This document shows, piece by piece, positions 44,925-54,668 of a stretch of 64,000 bases of DNA. Positions within the stretch are counted from its first letter, which is position 1; each line of letters starts with the position of its first letter. The stretch covers positions 186,001 to 250,000 of the forward strand of contig NZ_SDHY01000001.1 of assembly GCF_004118285.1 (NCBI RefSeq), given 5' to 3'. Source of the stretch: Aquirufa rosea. GTDB lineage: Bacteria > Bacteroidota > Bacteroidia > Cytophagales > Spirosomataceae. The position numbers and the translations under genes are program-made. The notes below the pieces were generated by a model. It was not told where the DNA came from and did no database searches. It saw nothing but the letters and a program-made list of their open reading frames with translations.

Positions 44925-45497
44925 ATGCAAATTACAAGTTCAAATGCAGAAAAAATAATTTTAGGAATAGATCCAGGGACTCGCTTTTTGGGCTATGGAC
45001 TATTGAAAATAGATAAAAGTAAAGTCACTATTCTTCAATATGGTGTATTAAATTTAACCAAGTATACCACGCAAGGGGCAAAATTTTTAAAAATACACGA
45101 AAGGGTCTTAGGAATATTAGAAGAATTTATGCCAGATGAAATTGCCATTGAATCTCCATTCTTTGGAAAAAATGTACAATCCATGCTCAAACTGGGAAGA
45201 GTTCAAGGGATGGTGATGTCCTTAGCTTTTTCCAAAGGCATTCCTATCGTAGAATACGAGCCAAAGAAAGTAAAACAATCTGTCACAGGAAATGGAAATG
45301 CCTCAAAAGAACAAGTAGCCAAAATGGTGGAAATTATCGTAGGCCAAAAATTGGATGCTAAATTATTCGATGCTACCGATGCCTTGGGCATTGCCATTTG
45401 TCATCATTTTCATGAAAATAACATTTCATCCTCCGTAAAAGGTACCAAAAAGGGCTGGGGTGCTTTTGTTTCTGAAAATCCTGATAGAATTAAATGA
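44925..45497 (+). CDS. ruvC: Holliday junction endonuclease RuvC
   Basis: About 190 residues. The four acidic catalytic residues are visible in 'GIDPGTRFLGYG', 'IAIESPFFGK' and 'DATDALGIAICHH' (two Asp). It cuts Holliday junctions made by RuvAB. ATG at 44925 is preferred over 44898, giving a 19-base gap to the divergent deacetylase gene. It overlaps the end of the DUF255 gene by 8 bases. Confidence 0.94.
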   Translation: MQITSSNAEKIILGIDPGTRFLGYGLLKIDKSKVTILQYGVLNLTKYTTQGAKFLKIHERVLGILEEFMPDEIAIESPFFGKNVQSMLKLGRVQGMVMSLAFSKGIPIVEYEPKKVKQSVTGNGNASKEQVAKMVEIIVGQKLDAKLFDATDALGIAICHHFHENNISSSVKGTKKGWGAFVSENPDRIK

Positions 45498-47439
45498 TCT
45501 CTTTCATTTGTTGATTCAACTCCTCCCAAGTTTCAATTGGTGCCAAACAGTGATTTCCAATGCACAATAAATAATTTTTACTATTTGGTAAATTGTCTAC
45601 TGGTAACAGAGTCAAGGATGTTGAATTCAATTGATCCATCATGCCACTATCATCCAATAATTCAACATTAAACTTGAGCATAGCCTTAGGATTTTCTACC
45701 CATTGAGAATAAATGCGCAACCAATTGGTAAAATATGCTGGATTTGTTTGAGCCTTAGACAATACCGTTTCTAACATTTGTTTAGCTCTTAGGGTAGCAT
45801 TAACATTCGTATCAATCAAACCAATCCATAATAAGGCCTCACACATCATGGAATTAGACGATGGACAAACAGAATCAGTGAATTCTATCTTATCGGCAAT
45901 TAATTCTTGGTTCTCATTGGATGCATAATTGAATAATGCCAATTGCTCTTCCTTAGATTCAAATATATAAGTTGCTTTTTCTATGATATGATTTGCCAAA
46001 TCAAAGTAGGCCCTATCAAAAGTCAATAAATACAAACGAAGAAAAGCTAAGCCAGCCGCAGAATAATCATCCAAAAAACCACCAATTGGACTGCCTGCGA
46101 AGCTGGCTTGATGTAAGCAATAGTAGTCAGAAACAATTAAGTGTTTTTTCATTGCCTCGGCTAAATCAACGGCATCTTGACGAATAGAAACTGATTTTAG
46201 TACATGAGAACAAGCAATTAATCCCGAAAGCACATAGGCATTCCACGCTAATATTTGTTTGGTATCTGTTTCTGGTCTAATTCTTTTAGCTCTTACTAAA
46301 TTTAATACATCCAGCTCCTCTGAATATTGCTCATTCAAAATGGGCTTATTTTTAAACAAAATATTTCGCCCATCTTCCCAATTTCCATTAGGAACAATGC
46401 TGTAGTTTCGGTAAAAATCTGGATTATCCAAAGATGGAATCAGAGCATTTATTTCATCAAATGGCCATGTGTAAAACCATCCCTCCATTCCTTCACTATC
46501 TGCGTCTAGAGAGGCGTAATAGAGCCCATTTTCAGCTCTTAATTCTGTCTTTAAAAAATGGATGGTTTGATAAATTACTTCCTTATACAGAGGATTGTTA
46601 GACCGCTGATAAGCAGCAGCATAAACTTCCAATAGTTGTCCATTATCATATAACATTTTTTCAAAATGAGGAGCAAACCATTCAGAATCAACCGAATAAC
46701 GTGAAAATCCACCAGACAATTGATCGAAAATTCCCCCTTGTGCCATTTTGGATAATTGCAAATCACTTGCTTGAAATGCTTGTGACTGTTGGCCTAAAGG
46801 ACTAGGAATAGATTCTAAGAACAAAAGGAGAGAGGGTAATGGAAATTTAGGTGCTTTATTCATGCCCCCAAACACAGGATCCATATTACCCGTAATCACT
46901 TGTAGACATCTAGGAATCATGGATGGCTGATTATCTAAATCGATCATTTGAAAAATGGAAGCTGAATCAGCAATAGCATTAGCAAATCCTTCAGCAGATG
47001 CCTCTAATTCTTGACGGTGCTCGGCAAACGCATTCTGAACAGAAGATAATATATTCATCCATTTAGCTTTAGGAAAATAGGTACCTCCATAAAAAGGTTT
47101 TTGAGATGGCATCAAAAACACATTTAAAGGCCAACCACCCGAAATACCCATTTGCTGAATGGCATCCATGTAAATCATATCAATATCAGGTCTTTCTTCT
47201 CGGTCCACCTTAATGTTGATAAAATACTTATTCATTAAATCTGCTACTTCTTGACTTTCAAAGCATTCTTTTTCCATGACATGACACCAATGACATGCGG
47301 CATATCCAATACTGACCAGAATTAATTTATCCTCCGCTTTAGCTTGTTCCAAAGCCTCTGGCCCCCAAGGTTGCCAATGGACAGGATTGTGCTGGTGTTG
47401 CAATAAATAGGGACTAACTTGATGCTGTAGCTTATTCAT
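45490..47439 (-). CDS. DUF255/YyaL-type thioredoxin-fold and six-hairpin glycosidase-like protein
   Basis: A 649-residue protein. The N-terminal DUF255 domain (1-165) is thioredoxin-like: 'YLLQHQHNPVHW', 'GYAACHWCHVM' (C-x2-C) and 'VDREERPDIDMIYM'. The remaining part is an alpha/alpha barrel like six-hairpin glycosidases ('GGFSRYSVDSEWFAPHFEKMLYDN', in part). Similar proteins are YyaL of Bacillus and human SPATA20. No signal peptide is seen, so it is cytosolic. The role is unknown. Confidence 0.86.
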   Translation of the reverse strand: MNKLQHQVSPYLLQHQHNPVHWQPWGPEALEQAKAEDKLILVSIGYAACHWCHVMEKECFESQEVADLMNKYFINIKVDREERPDIDMIYMDAIQQMGISGGWPLNVFLMPSQKPFYGGTYFPKAKWMNILSSVQNAFAEHRQELEASAEGFANAIADSASIFQMIDLDNQPSMIPRCLQVITGNMDPVFGGMNKAPKFPLPSLLLFLESIPSPLGQQSQAFQASDLQLSKMAQGGIFDQLSGGFSRYSVDSEWFAPHFEKMLYDNGQLLEVYAAAYQRSNNPLYKEVIYQTIHFLKTELRAENGLYYASLDADSEGMEGWFYTWPFDEINALIPSLDNPDFYRNYSIVPNGNWEDGRNILFKNKPILNEQYSEELDVLNLVRAKRIRPETDTKQILAWNAYVLSGLIACSHVLKSVSIRQDAVDLAEAMKKHLIVSDYYCLHQASFAGSPIGGFLDDYSAAGLAFLRLYLLTFDRAYFDLANHIIEKATYIFESKEEQLALFNYASNENQELIADKIEFTDSVCPSSNSMMCEALLWIGLIDTNVNATLRAKQMLETVLSKAQTNPAYFTNWLRIYSQWVENPKAMLKFNVELLDDSGMMDQLNSTSLTLLPVDNLPNSKNYLLCIGNHCLAPIETWEELNQQMKEII

Positions 47440-47479
47440 TTAAAAAGACAAATTTTGTAAATTCGTGTAAAATATCGAG

Positions 47480-49039
47480 ATGTTAGACCTTAAAGATTTT
47501 GTAGTAAGTCCAGAGATTGCTCATTCTCCAGCATTGCTCCATGAATATCTAATATCAGAACTGGGTACAAATCTATTAAATAGCTATCAATATCGAATTG
47601 AGAAAAAGTCAATCGATGCCAGAAACCGACAGATAAATGTAAATCTTAGAATAGGCTTTTACGAAAAAAATCATGATTTTTCATTAAGTCAATTTGCTCA
47701 ATTAAAGCCATTACCTACTAATTCAACTCCAGTAATTATTGTTGGAAGCGGTCCAGCTGGATTGTTCGCTGCCTTACGATTAATTCAATTAGGTATTAAA
47801 CCCATTGTACTGGAACGAGGTAAAAATGTACGTGATAGACGAAGAGACTTAGCCGCTATCAATCGATTTAATTTAGTAGATTCAGATAGTAATTATTGTT
47901 TTGGTGAAGGTGGTGCTGGAACCTATTCGGATGGGAAATTATATACAAGAAGTACCAAAAGGGGGGATATCAAATCTGTTTTAGAAACATTTGTTGCTCA
48001 TGGTGCAGATAAAAATATTTTGTTCGAAGCACATCCCCATATTGGAACCAATAAATTACCCGCCATTATTGCCTCCATTCGAACTGCCATTATAGAAGCA
48101 GGAGGGGAGGTTCATTTTAATCAGAGGGTAACTGATTTTATTTTAGAGAATCATCAAATTAAAGGGGTAATTACTGCTCAAAATGAAGAATTTAGGTCAG
48201 ATAAACTCCTGTTAGCCACGGGTCATTCTGCCCGAGATATTTTTGAGTTATTAAGACACAAAAATATTCTGATTGAATCCAAAGGTTTTGCTATTGGTGT
48301 ACGTATCGAACATCGACAATCTCTCATTGATGCCTGCCAATATAAAATGAAAGAAAGGCCTAAATACTTACCGCCTGCCAGTTTTAGTTTAGTCAGTCAA
48401 ACTAGGTACAAGGGTCTACAAAGAGGCGTATTTTCATTTTGTATGTGTCCAGGTGGATTTATTGTTCCATCCGCAACTTCCCAAAACCAAGTAGTCGTGA
48501 ATGGCATGTCTCCTTCTAGAAGAGATTCCCAATATGCCAATTCAGGTATTGTGGTAGGTTTATTGGATAACGATTGGGCTAAATTTAAATCAGAAGGAGC
48601 TTTAGCTGGCATGTATTTACAAGAATCTTTAGAGCAAAAGGCACATCAGTTAGCTGGAGGAACTCAAAAAGCCATTTCTCAATTAACACAAGATTTTATC
48701 CAAAAGAAAACCAGTAAATCATATCATGATAGTTCCTATGTGCCCGGACTTATTCCTGGAGAAATGAGAGATTTTTTACCCGATTTTATAGCTGAACCCT
48801 TAGCAATGGGATTACAAGATTTTCAAAAAAAGATACCTCATTTTTCTAGTAATGTGGGACAAATAATTGGATTAGAAAGTAGAACTTCTTCCCCCGTGAA
48901 AATCCCCAGAAATCCTGAAACCTTAGAGCATCCTCAAATTAAAGGATTGTTTCCCTGCGGAGAAGGGGCTGGCTACGCAGGTGGAATCATGTCAGCTGCC
49001 TTGGATGGAATTCGTTGCGCTGAAGCTATAGCCAGTTAA
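47480..49039 (+). CDS. Uncharacterised FAD-dependent dehydrogenase (COG2509)
   Basis: A 519-residue flavoprotein with a short N-terminal domain, then the FAD site 'VIIVGSGPAGLFAALRL' (about 90-106) and 'VLERGKNVRDRRRD', 'NYCFGEGGAGTYSDGKLYTR' (family hallmark), 'FCMCPGGFIVPS' and the C-terminal 'LFPCGEGAGYAGGIMSAALDG'-type FAD loop. The substrate is not known for this COG. It is divergent from the DUF255 gene by 40 bases and followed by a Nudix gene after 13 bases. Confidence 0.85.
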   Translation: MLDLKDFVVSPEIAHSPALLHEYLISELGTNLLNSYQYRIEKKSIDARNRQINVNLRIGFYEKNHDFSLSQFAQLKPLPTNSTPVIIVGSGPAGLFAALRLIQLGIKPIVLERGKNVRDRRRDLAAINRFNLVDSDSNYCFGEGGAGTYSDGKLYTRSTKRGDIKSVLETFVAHGADKNILFEAHPHIGTNKLPAIIASIRTAIIEAGGEVHFNQRVTDFILENHQIKGVITAQNEEFRSDKLLLATGHSARDIFELLRHKNILIESKGFAIGVRIEHRQSLIDACQYKMKERPKYLPPASFSLVSQTRYKGLQRGVFSFCMCPGGFIVPSATSQNQVVVNGMSPSRRDSQYANSGIVVGLLDNDWAKFKSEGALAGMYLQESLEQKAHQLAGGTQKAISQLTQDFIQKKTSKSYHDSSYVPGLIPGEMRDFLPDFIAEPLAMGLQDFQKKIPHFSSNVGQIIGLESRTSSPVKIPRNPETLEHPQIKGLFPCGEGAGYAGGIMSAALDGIRCAEAIAS

Positions 49040-49052
49040 ATGAGAGAAATAG

Positions 49053-49628
49053 ATGAAAGAACTATTTGAACCTATTTTCTCTTTGCACCAAGAATTCATG
49101 CAAATGAAATCTGTGAAAGAAAATGCTCGACAAGCCGCTGTACTAGCCATCATTCACCAACATGCTAATCAGGAAGATACCATTCTACTCATTAAAAGAA
49201 ATGAATATGATGGAGCCCATTCAGGACAAATGGCCTTTCCAGGTGGTAAAATGGAATTGACAGATAGGAACTTGATGGAAACTGCCATTAGAGAAGTAAA
49301 GGAGGAGATAGGTATACAAGTACCTTATGAGGAATTAAAAGCTCTGGAACCTGTTTGGGTGATGGTTTCTAATTATTGGGTACAACCCTATTATGCCGTG
49401 CTGAAAGAAAAGCAAAATTACGTTTTAGATAAAAGAGAAATTAATCGTATTTTTGAAATACCTGTATCGCATTTTCTGGATGTGTCTAAATTAAAAGCGC
49501 ATCAACTCACAATTCAAAATAAACCCTATTGGGCACCACAATTTGAATTTGAAGGAGAAATAATTTGGGGCGCTACAGCATTATTTTTATACCAATTGTT
49601 TCACTTAAAAGGTGAATTAAATAGATAG
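49053..49628 (+). CDS. Nudix hydrolase, CoA pyrophosphatase type
   Basis: A 191-residue enzyme. The Nudix box runs G-x5-E-x7-R-E-x2-E-E-x-G near residues 64-86 ('FPGGKMEL', 'AIREVKEEIGI'), with 'GAHSGQMAFPGG' before it, a marker of the CoA diphosphatase subfamily (NudL/YeaB). It would hydrolyse CoA or CoA esters to phosphopantetheine derivatives. It lies in a run of plus-strand genes ending with parC. Confidence 0.87.
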   Translation: MKELFEPIFSLHQEFMQMKSVKENARQAAVLAIIHQHANQEDTILLIKRNEYDGAHSGQMAFPGGKMELTDRNLMETAIREVKEEIGIQVPYEELKALEPVWVMVSNYWVQPYYAVLKEKQNYVLDKREINRIFEIPVSHFLDVSKLKAHQLTIQNKPYWAPQFEFEGEIIWGATALFLYQLFHLKGELNR

Positions 49629-49637
49629 ATTGATTAT

Positions 49638-52343
49638 ATGGACGAATCATTGGATGGCAGTTTGCAAAATCAAATTGCAGTGGCAGGAATGTATGAAAAT
49701 TGGTTTTTAGAATATGCCTCTTATGTCATTCTTGAACGCGCTGTTCCGGCTGTAGCAGATGGATTAAAACCCGTACAGAGAAGGATTCTTCATGCCCTAC
49801 GAGAGATGGACGACGGTCGCTTTAATAAAGTGGCGAATGTAGTTGGACAAACCATGCAATATCACCCTCATGGTGATGCCTCCATTACTGATGCCATGGT
49901 GAATTTGGGGCAAAAGGAATTACTGTTTGATTGCCAGGGAAACTGGGGCGACATGCGAACGGGAGATAGTGCCGCAGCTGCTCGTTACATAGAAGTACGT
50001 TTATCCAAATTTGCCAATGATGTAGTTTTTAACAATCAAACGACCAAATGGCAATTGTCTTATGATGGTCGAAAAAAAGAACCGATTACCTTACCCATCA
50101 AATTCCCACTATTATTAGCGCAAGGTGTAGAGGGTATTGCCGTAGGTTTGGCCACTAAAATTATGCCGCATAATTTCTGTGAAATTCTACAGGCATCGAT
50201 TGATTTATTAAATAATAAGAAAGTAGAGCTATTACCCGATTTCCTAACAGGCGGACTTCTGGATGCTTCCAATTATAATGATGGTCTTCGAGGTGGAAAA
50301 ATAAGAATTCGAGCAAAAATTGAAGAATTAGACAAAAAAACGCTGGTAATCAAGGATATACCATATTCCACCACGACTACTTCTCTCATCGACTCCATCA
50401 TTAAAGCCAATGATACAGGGAAAATCAAAATCAAGAAAGTGATTGACAATACGGCCAAGGACGTTGAGATTCAGATTCAATTAGCACCTGGTATTTCACC
50501 TGATGTTACCATAGATGCATTATATGCTTTTACGGATTGTGAAATATCCATTTCACCCAATGCATGTGTCATTATTGATGAAAAACCACATTTTGTAGGT
50601 ATAACTGATATTTTGAAAGTTAGCACTCATCAAACTGTTGATTTACTGAAGCAAGAATTAGAAATTAGGAAAGCTGAACTCATGGAACGAATTTTATTCA
50701 GTTCCTTGGAGAAAATTTTCATTGAAAATCGTATTTATCGAGATATTGAAGAGTGTGAGACCTTTGAATCGGTGATTGAAATGGTCGATAAAGGATTAGA
50801 ACCTTTCAAAAAAGATTTTTATAGGGAAATTGTTGAAGACGATATTTTACGATTATTAGAAATCCGTATCAAACGTATCTCTAAATATGACGCTTTTAAG
50901 GCCGATGAGGCGATGAAACGACTAGAGGAGGAATTAGCTGAAGTAGAGCATAATTTGGCTAATCTAATTACTTATGCCATTAATTATTTCAAAAATCTAT
51001 TACAGAAATACGGAAAGGGTAGAGAGCGTAGGACTGAAATACAGAATTTCAACACTATTTCTGCTACTGTAGTGGCTGCAGCCAATCAAAAATTATATGT
51101 CAACAGGGCAGATGGTTTTATTGGATATGGTTTGAAAAAAGACGAATATGTTATGGATTGCTCAGACATAGACGACATCATCGTATTTCGACAAAATGGA
51201 ACCTGTGTAGTTACTAAAGTTCAGGAAAAAGTATTCGTAGGAAAAGACATTTTATATTGTTCTGTATTTAAGAAGAATGATGACCGTAAAGTTTACAACT
51301 TGGTCTATTTTGACGGAAAAACAGGCACCTCCTTTGTTAAAAGATTTAAGGTAACATCCGTTACCCGAGACAGGGAATATAAAATTGTCAGCGATCATGC
51401 CAAGTCGAAGATTAGCTATTTTTCAGCCAATGAAAATGGAGAGGCCGAAGTGATACAAATCAATTTGACAGCAAATTGCACTGCCAAGAACAAGCAATTT
51501 GATTACGATTTTGCCAAACTAGCCATCAAGGGACGTGAGTCGATGGGAAATGTATTGACCAAATATCCCGTAAGAAAAATCACTCAAAAATCGGCCGGAG
51601 TTTCCACCTTGGGCGGGGTAGATATTTGGTATGATGCTACAGTAGGAAGATTAAACCGAGATGAACATGGTCAATTTATTGGAAATTTTGAACCCAAAGA
51701 TTGCATTTTGGTCATGTACAAATCTGGTAATTACGAGTTAACTAATTTTGAATTAACGAATCGTTATACCGCAGATGAGATACTTCACCTAAAGAAATAC
51801 CAACCAAATAGTATCATATCTGCCGTTTATTTGGATGGATCTAGCAAGAATCACTTTATCAAACGATTCAAATTAGAAACAACCACCGTAGACAAGAAAT
51901 TTTTATTTATTTCCGATCACAAAGCATCAAAATTGTTGGCCGCTAGTGATAATTATGCTCCCAATGTACAGATTAAACACAAAGCTGACGGTAAAACTAA
52001 TCAAATAGAATTAGTGCCTGTATCAGAGTTAGTGGATGTTCGTGGGTGGAAGGCCATCGGAAATAAACTAAATTATCCTAAACTGACGGATGTTCAATTT
52101 ATTGAAACTGAGGAGAAAAATCCAAATGAAGAGGATAATGAAGAGACAAACAATTCTCCGCAGGAGGAGCCTGAATTTATTATAAAAAATCTGCAGGGTG
52201 ATTCTGAAATGAGTGAAGAAAATTCTACTGAAATAAAGAATGAGAATTCTTCGGTGAACGATGATATTCCGTTTGAAATAAAAAATCTACCAACAGATCA
52301 AAAAGATATTACGGGAACTGGAGAACAATTAGGCTTATTTTAA
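49638..52343 (+). CDS. parC: DNA topoisomerase IV subunit A with disordered acidic tail
   Basis: A 901-residue breakage-reunion subunit. The catalytic Tyr117 sits in 'SAAAARYIEVRLS'. The winged-helix/tower domain ('DGLKPVQRRILHAL', 'QYHPHGDAS') is followed by a long coiled-coil (about 400-450) and a beta-propeller-like C-terminal domain (about 480-820). Residues from about 822 are acidic and low in complexity and hold two near-identical short segments (FIIKNL at 847-852, FEIKNL at 879-884). The protein ends in QLGLF. It pairs with the ParE gene 20 kb away and decatenates daughter chromosomes. Confidence 0.9.
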   Translation: MDESLDGSLQNQIAVAGMYENWFLEYASYVILERAVPAVADGLKPVQRRILHALREMDDGRFNKVANVVGQTMQYHPHGDASITDAMVNLGQKELLFDCQGNWGDMRTGDSAAAARYIEVRLSKFANDVVFNNQTTKWQLSYDGRKKEPITLPIKFPLLLAQGVEGIAVGLATKIMPHNFCEILQASIDLLNNKKVELLPDFLTGGLLDASNYNDGLRGGKIRIRAKIEELDKKTLVIKDIPYSTTTTSLIDSIIKANDTGKIKIKKVIDNTAKDVEIQIQLAPGISPDVTIDALYAFTDCEISISPNACVIIDEKPHFVGITDILKVSTHQTVDLLKQELEIRKAELMERILFSSLEKIFIENRIYRDIEECETFESVIEMVDKGLEPFKKDFYREIVEDDILRLLEIRIKRISKYDAFKADEAMKRLEEELAEVEHNLANLITYAINYFKNLLQKYGKGRERRTEIQNFNTISATVVAAANQKLYVNRADGFIGYGLKKDEYVMDCSDIDDIIVFRQNGTCVVTKVQEKVFVGKDILYCSVFKKNDDRKVYNLVYFDGKTGTSFVKRFKVTSVTRDREYKIVSDHAKSKISYFSANENGEAEVIQINLTANCTAKNKQFDYDFAKLAIKGRESMGNVLTKYPVRKITQKSAGVSTLGGVDIWYDATVGRLNRDEHGQFIGNFEPKDCILVMYKSGNYELTNFELTNRYTADEILHLKKYQPNSIISAVYLDGSSKNHFIKRFKLETTTVDKKFLFISDHKASKLLAASDNYAPNVQIKHKADGKTNQIELVPVSELVDVRGWKAIGNKLNYPKLTDVQFIETEEKNPNEEDNEETNNSPQEEPEFIIKNLQGDSEMSEENSTEIKNENSSVNDDIPFEIKNLPTDQKDITGTGEQLGLF

Positions 52344-52346
52344 CCT

Positions 52347-53660
52347 ATGGAACATTCTTTAAACAACAAAAAAACAATGAATGCTTGGGCCTTTTATGAT
52401 TGGGCCAATTCTGTGCATTCTCTAACGATTGTTTCAGCTATTTTTCCCATTTATTTCCCAGTGGCAGCAATTATGATGGGTAGTAAGCACCCAGAAATCA
52501 TTGAAATATCAGGTTTTTCATTGCTAAACACTGTAGTTTATTCTTACATTATTTCATTTGCTTATTTGGTATTGGCTATTTGCATGCCATTTCTTTCAGG
52601 TATAGCAGATTACACTGGTAGCAAAAAGAGCTTCATGCGGTTCTTCTGTTATTTAGGAGCCTTTAGTTGTATGCTCTTGTATTTATTTACCAAAGGAGAA
52701 TACGTTTTAGGCTCTCTAGGTTTTCTTTTTTCTATCATAGGATGGGGAGGGAGCCTAGTATTTTACAATTCATTTTTACCAGAAATTGCAAGTCCTGACC
52801 GGTTCGATCAATTAAGTGCCAAAGGGTTCTCTTTGGGATATATTGGAAGTGTAATACTCTTACTCCAAAATTTAAGCATGATTTTAATGCCTAATTGGTA
52901 TGGAGGTATATCCGTTGAAATGGCATCAAGAATATCCTTTTTAACCGTAGGAGTTTGGTGGTTTTTATTTGCTCAGATCCCATTTATATACCTTCCTAAA
53001 TCTAGCAAAAAGGAAAAAGATCACCCTCAATGGTGGTTGGGTGGATTCAAAGAAATCAAAAAGGTTTTTCATGAAATCACCCATATTCCATCCATTAAGT
53101 ATTTTTTATTGGGCTTTTTCTTGTACAACATGGGTTCTCAAACCGTCATGTTATTGGGAGCTTTGTTCGGTAGCCAAGAATTACACTTACCTTCTGAATC
53201 ACTCATTATCACCATTTTACTGATTCAATTAGTAGCTATCCCAGGGGCCTATGTCTGCGCTTATTTGTCCAAAAAAATAGGTAATGTTAATGCCATTCGT
53301 GTCATTATCATCTTTTGGATTTTTGTTTGTTGTTCAGCCTATTTCGTTCAAGAGACCTTTCATTTCTACTTATTGGCCACAGCAATAGGTTTTGTCATGG
53401 GGGGGATCCAGTCGAACTCCCGAGCAACATACGCCAAGTTATGTCCTGAAAATGAGCATGATACAGCATCCTATTTTAGCTTTTTTGATGTGTGCGACCG
53501 AGCATCTACAGTAATAGGTACTTTTATATTTGGACTATTGATTCAGTTGACTGGAAATATGCGGTTAGGTATTTTGGTATTGGCGCTAGTATTCCTTTTG
53601 AGCCTGATTTACATGGCTAAATTGCACAAAATCAATCCTAAGGTTCTTAAATCGGAATAA
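52347..53660 (+). CDS. MFS transporter, UMF1/Atg22-like
   Basis: A 437-residue protein with twelve hydrophobic segments. The N-terminus 'MNAWAFYDWANSVHSL' and later 'GIADYTGSKKSFMR' and 'GFVMGGIQSNSRATYAKLCP' (in part) mark the UMF1 group related to fungal Atg22. Substrate is unknown, possibly amino acids. It lies three bases after parC. A run of seven G at 53399-53405 falls in 'VMGGIQ'. It overlaps the end of oxyR by 14 bases. Confidence 0.87.
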   Translation: MEHSLNNKKTMNAWAFYDWANSVHSLTIVSAIFPIYFPVAAIMMGSKHPEIIEISGFSLLNTVVYSYIISFAYLVLAICMPFLSGIADYTGSKKSFMRFFCYLGAFSCMLLYLFTKGEYVLGSLGFLFSIIGWGGSLVFYNSFLPEIASPDRFDQLSAKGFSLGYIGSVILLLQNLSMILMPNWYGGISVEMASRISFLTVGVWWFLFAQIPFIYLPKSSKKEKDHPQWWLGGFKEIKKVFHEITHIPSIKYFLLGFFLYNMGSQTVMLLGALFGSQELHLPSESLIITILLIQLVAIPGAYVCAYLSKKIGNVNAIRVIIIFWIFVCCSAYFVQETFHFYLLATAIGFVMGGIQSNSRATYAKLCPENEHDTASYFSFFDVCDRASTVIGTFIFGLLIQLTGNMRLGILVLALVFLLSLIYMAKLHKINPKVLKSE

Positions 53661-54567
53661 TATTTCGCTCATTTAATTCGCGCCAAGATTCTGGAACTAC
53701 GGAAAGTATTTCACTATGAAGCGCTTGTATAATTCCCTTTCTAGCATAACTGGGAGAATAAACCAGTGAAACCTCACGCACCGGTTTTGGATAGGGAAAA
53801 GAAAATACTTGATCCTGCTTTTGAGGATCTAGAAAATCATAAAGCATCTCAGGAATAATGGTTTGTCCTCCAGCATCTTCTGCAATTCTAACAATAGTCT
53901 CTAAACTACCTGTTTGGTAGGTAATTTTTGATCCCAAATTCTGGCCCGCTTTCAAATTACAAATGGAATTAATCTGACTGCTCAAACAATGCCCTTCTTC
54001 TAATAACCAAAGACTAGAGGGTTCCAAAGTTTGACAAATCTTTTCAGAGTCCATTCGGTAATTGGAGTAAAGGTAAAGCTCTTCGTAATATAAATGCTTC
54101 TCCACCAATTGATCTCCCAAGGGAGTCACCAATATACCTATATCTAACTTCCCCTCTTTAATTTCTTTTACGATATTAGCCGTAGTTGTTTCGGAGATAT
54201 TCAAATGTAAATCAGGGAATTTTTGTTGAAAACCAGATAAAAATCGAGGCATCAAATAGGGAGCAATAGTTGGAATCACCCCAATACTAACATTACCTGC
54301 CACTTGATTACTCCAGCCTTTTGACAATTCTTTCAATGTCGCAGTTTCTTTTAAAATCACTCTTGCTTGTCGTATAATTTCTTGACCTTGCAAGGTAGCC
54401 TTTAAGGGTTTTTCTTTACGGTTAAACAATACAATATTTAATTCCGCCTCTAATTTTTGAACCTGCATACTCAAACTTGGCTGAGTAACGCAACAAAAAT
54501 CAGCAGCCTTTGAAAAACTTTTTAGATCATCTAAAGCCACAATGTATTCTAATTGAGTGATTGTCAT
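53647..54567 (-). CDS. oxyR: LysR-family peroxide sensor OxyR
   Basis: A 306-residue regulator with an N-terminal winged helix ('LEYIVALDDLKSFSKAA', 'VTQPSLSMQVQKLE') and a C-terminal sensing domain. The two redox cysteines are Cys194 and Cys203 in 'GHCLSSQINSIC', with the same nine-residue offset as Cys199/Cys208 of E. coli OxyR. Peroxide would form the disulfide and turn on ahpC, the divergent gene. Control of its own promoter is likely from the operator-like repeat over its -7 box. Confidence 0.92.
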   Translation of the reverse strand: MTITQLEYIVALDDLKSFSKAADFCCVTQPSLSMQVQKLEAELNIVLFNRKEKPLKATLQGQEIIRQARVILKETATLKELSKGWSNQVAGNVSIGVIPTIAPYLMPRFLSGFQQKFPDLHLNISETTTANIVKEIKEGKLDIGILVTPLGDQLVEKHLYYEELYLYSNYRMDSEKICQTLEPSSLWLLEEGHCLSSQINSICNLKAGQNLGSKITYQTGSLETIVRIAEDAGGQTIIPEMLYDFLDPQKQDQVFSFPYPKPVREVSLVYSPSYARKGIIQALHSEILSVVPESWRELNERNIIPI

Positions 54568-54601
54568 TTATTATAGTTTTTTGTTATACAAATATAATAA
54601 A
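54567..54601. promoter_or_regulatory. oxyR promoter box within a perfect inverted repeat (candidate OxyR site)
   Basis: TTTATTATA (54567-54575) and TATAATAAA (54593-54601) are a perfect 9-base inverted repeat with 17 bases between. The minus-strand -7 box TATATTTG (54596-54589) lies inside it. The repeat starts at the last base of the oxyR ATG, so a bound regulator would block oxyR transcription. LysR proteins typically bind such interrupted dyads (T-N11-A core). Confidence 0.5.
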
Positions 54602-54607
54602 TATAGA

Positions 54608-54639
54608 TTTGCTTGATAGTTATTTCTTATCGAAATTTG
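54608..54639 (+). promoter_or_regulatory. Candidate ahpC promoter (TTTG-N20-GAAATTTG)
   Basis: TTTG at 54608-54611 and GAAATTTG at 54632-54639 are 20 bases apart; the -7 box differs from TAnnTTTG at the first base. It is just beyond the OxyR-type repeat, consistent with activation of a weak promoter. The leader is about 25 bases. Confidence 0.42.
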
Positions 54640-54668
54640 CACATCATTTAAACGAAACAAATAAAATT

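Noticed and set aside
54561-54668. 36-residue extension of AhpC upstream of 54669
   Set aside because: It would cover the oxyR/ahpC promoter region and the residues do not resemble any peroxiredoxin or signal peptide.
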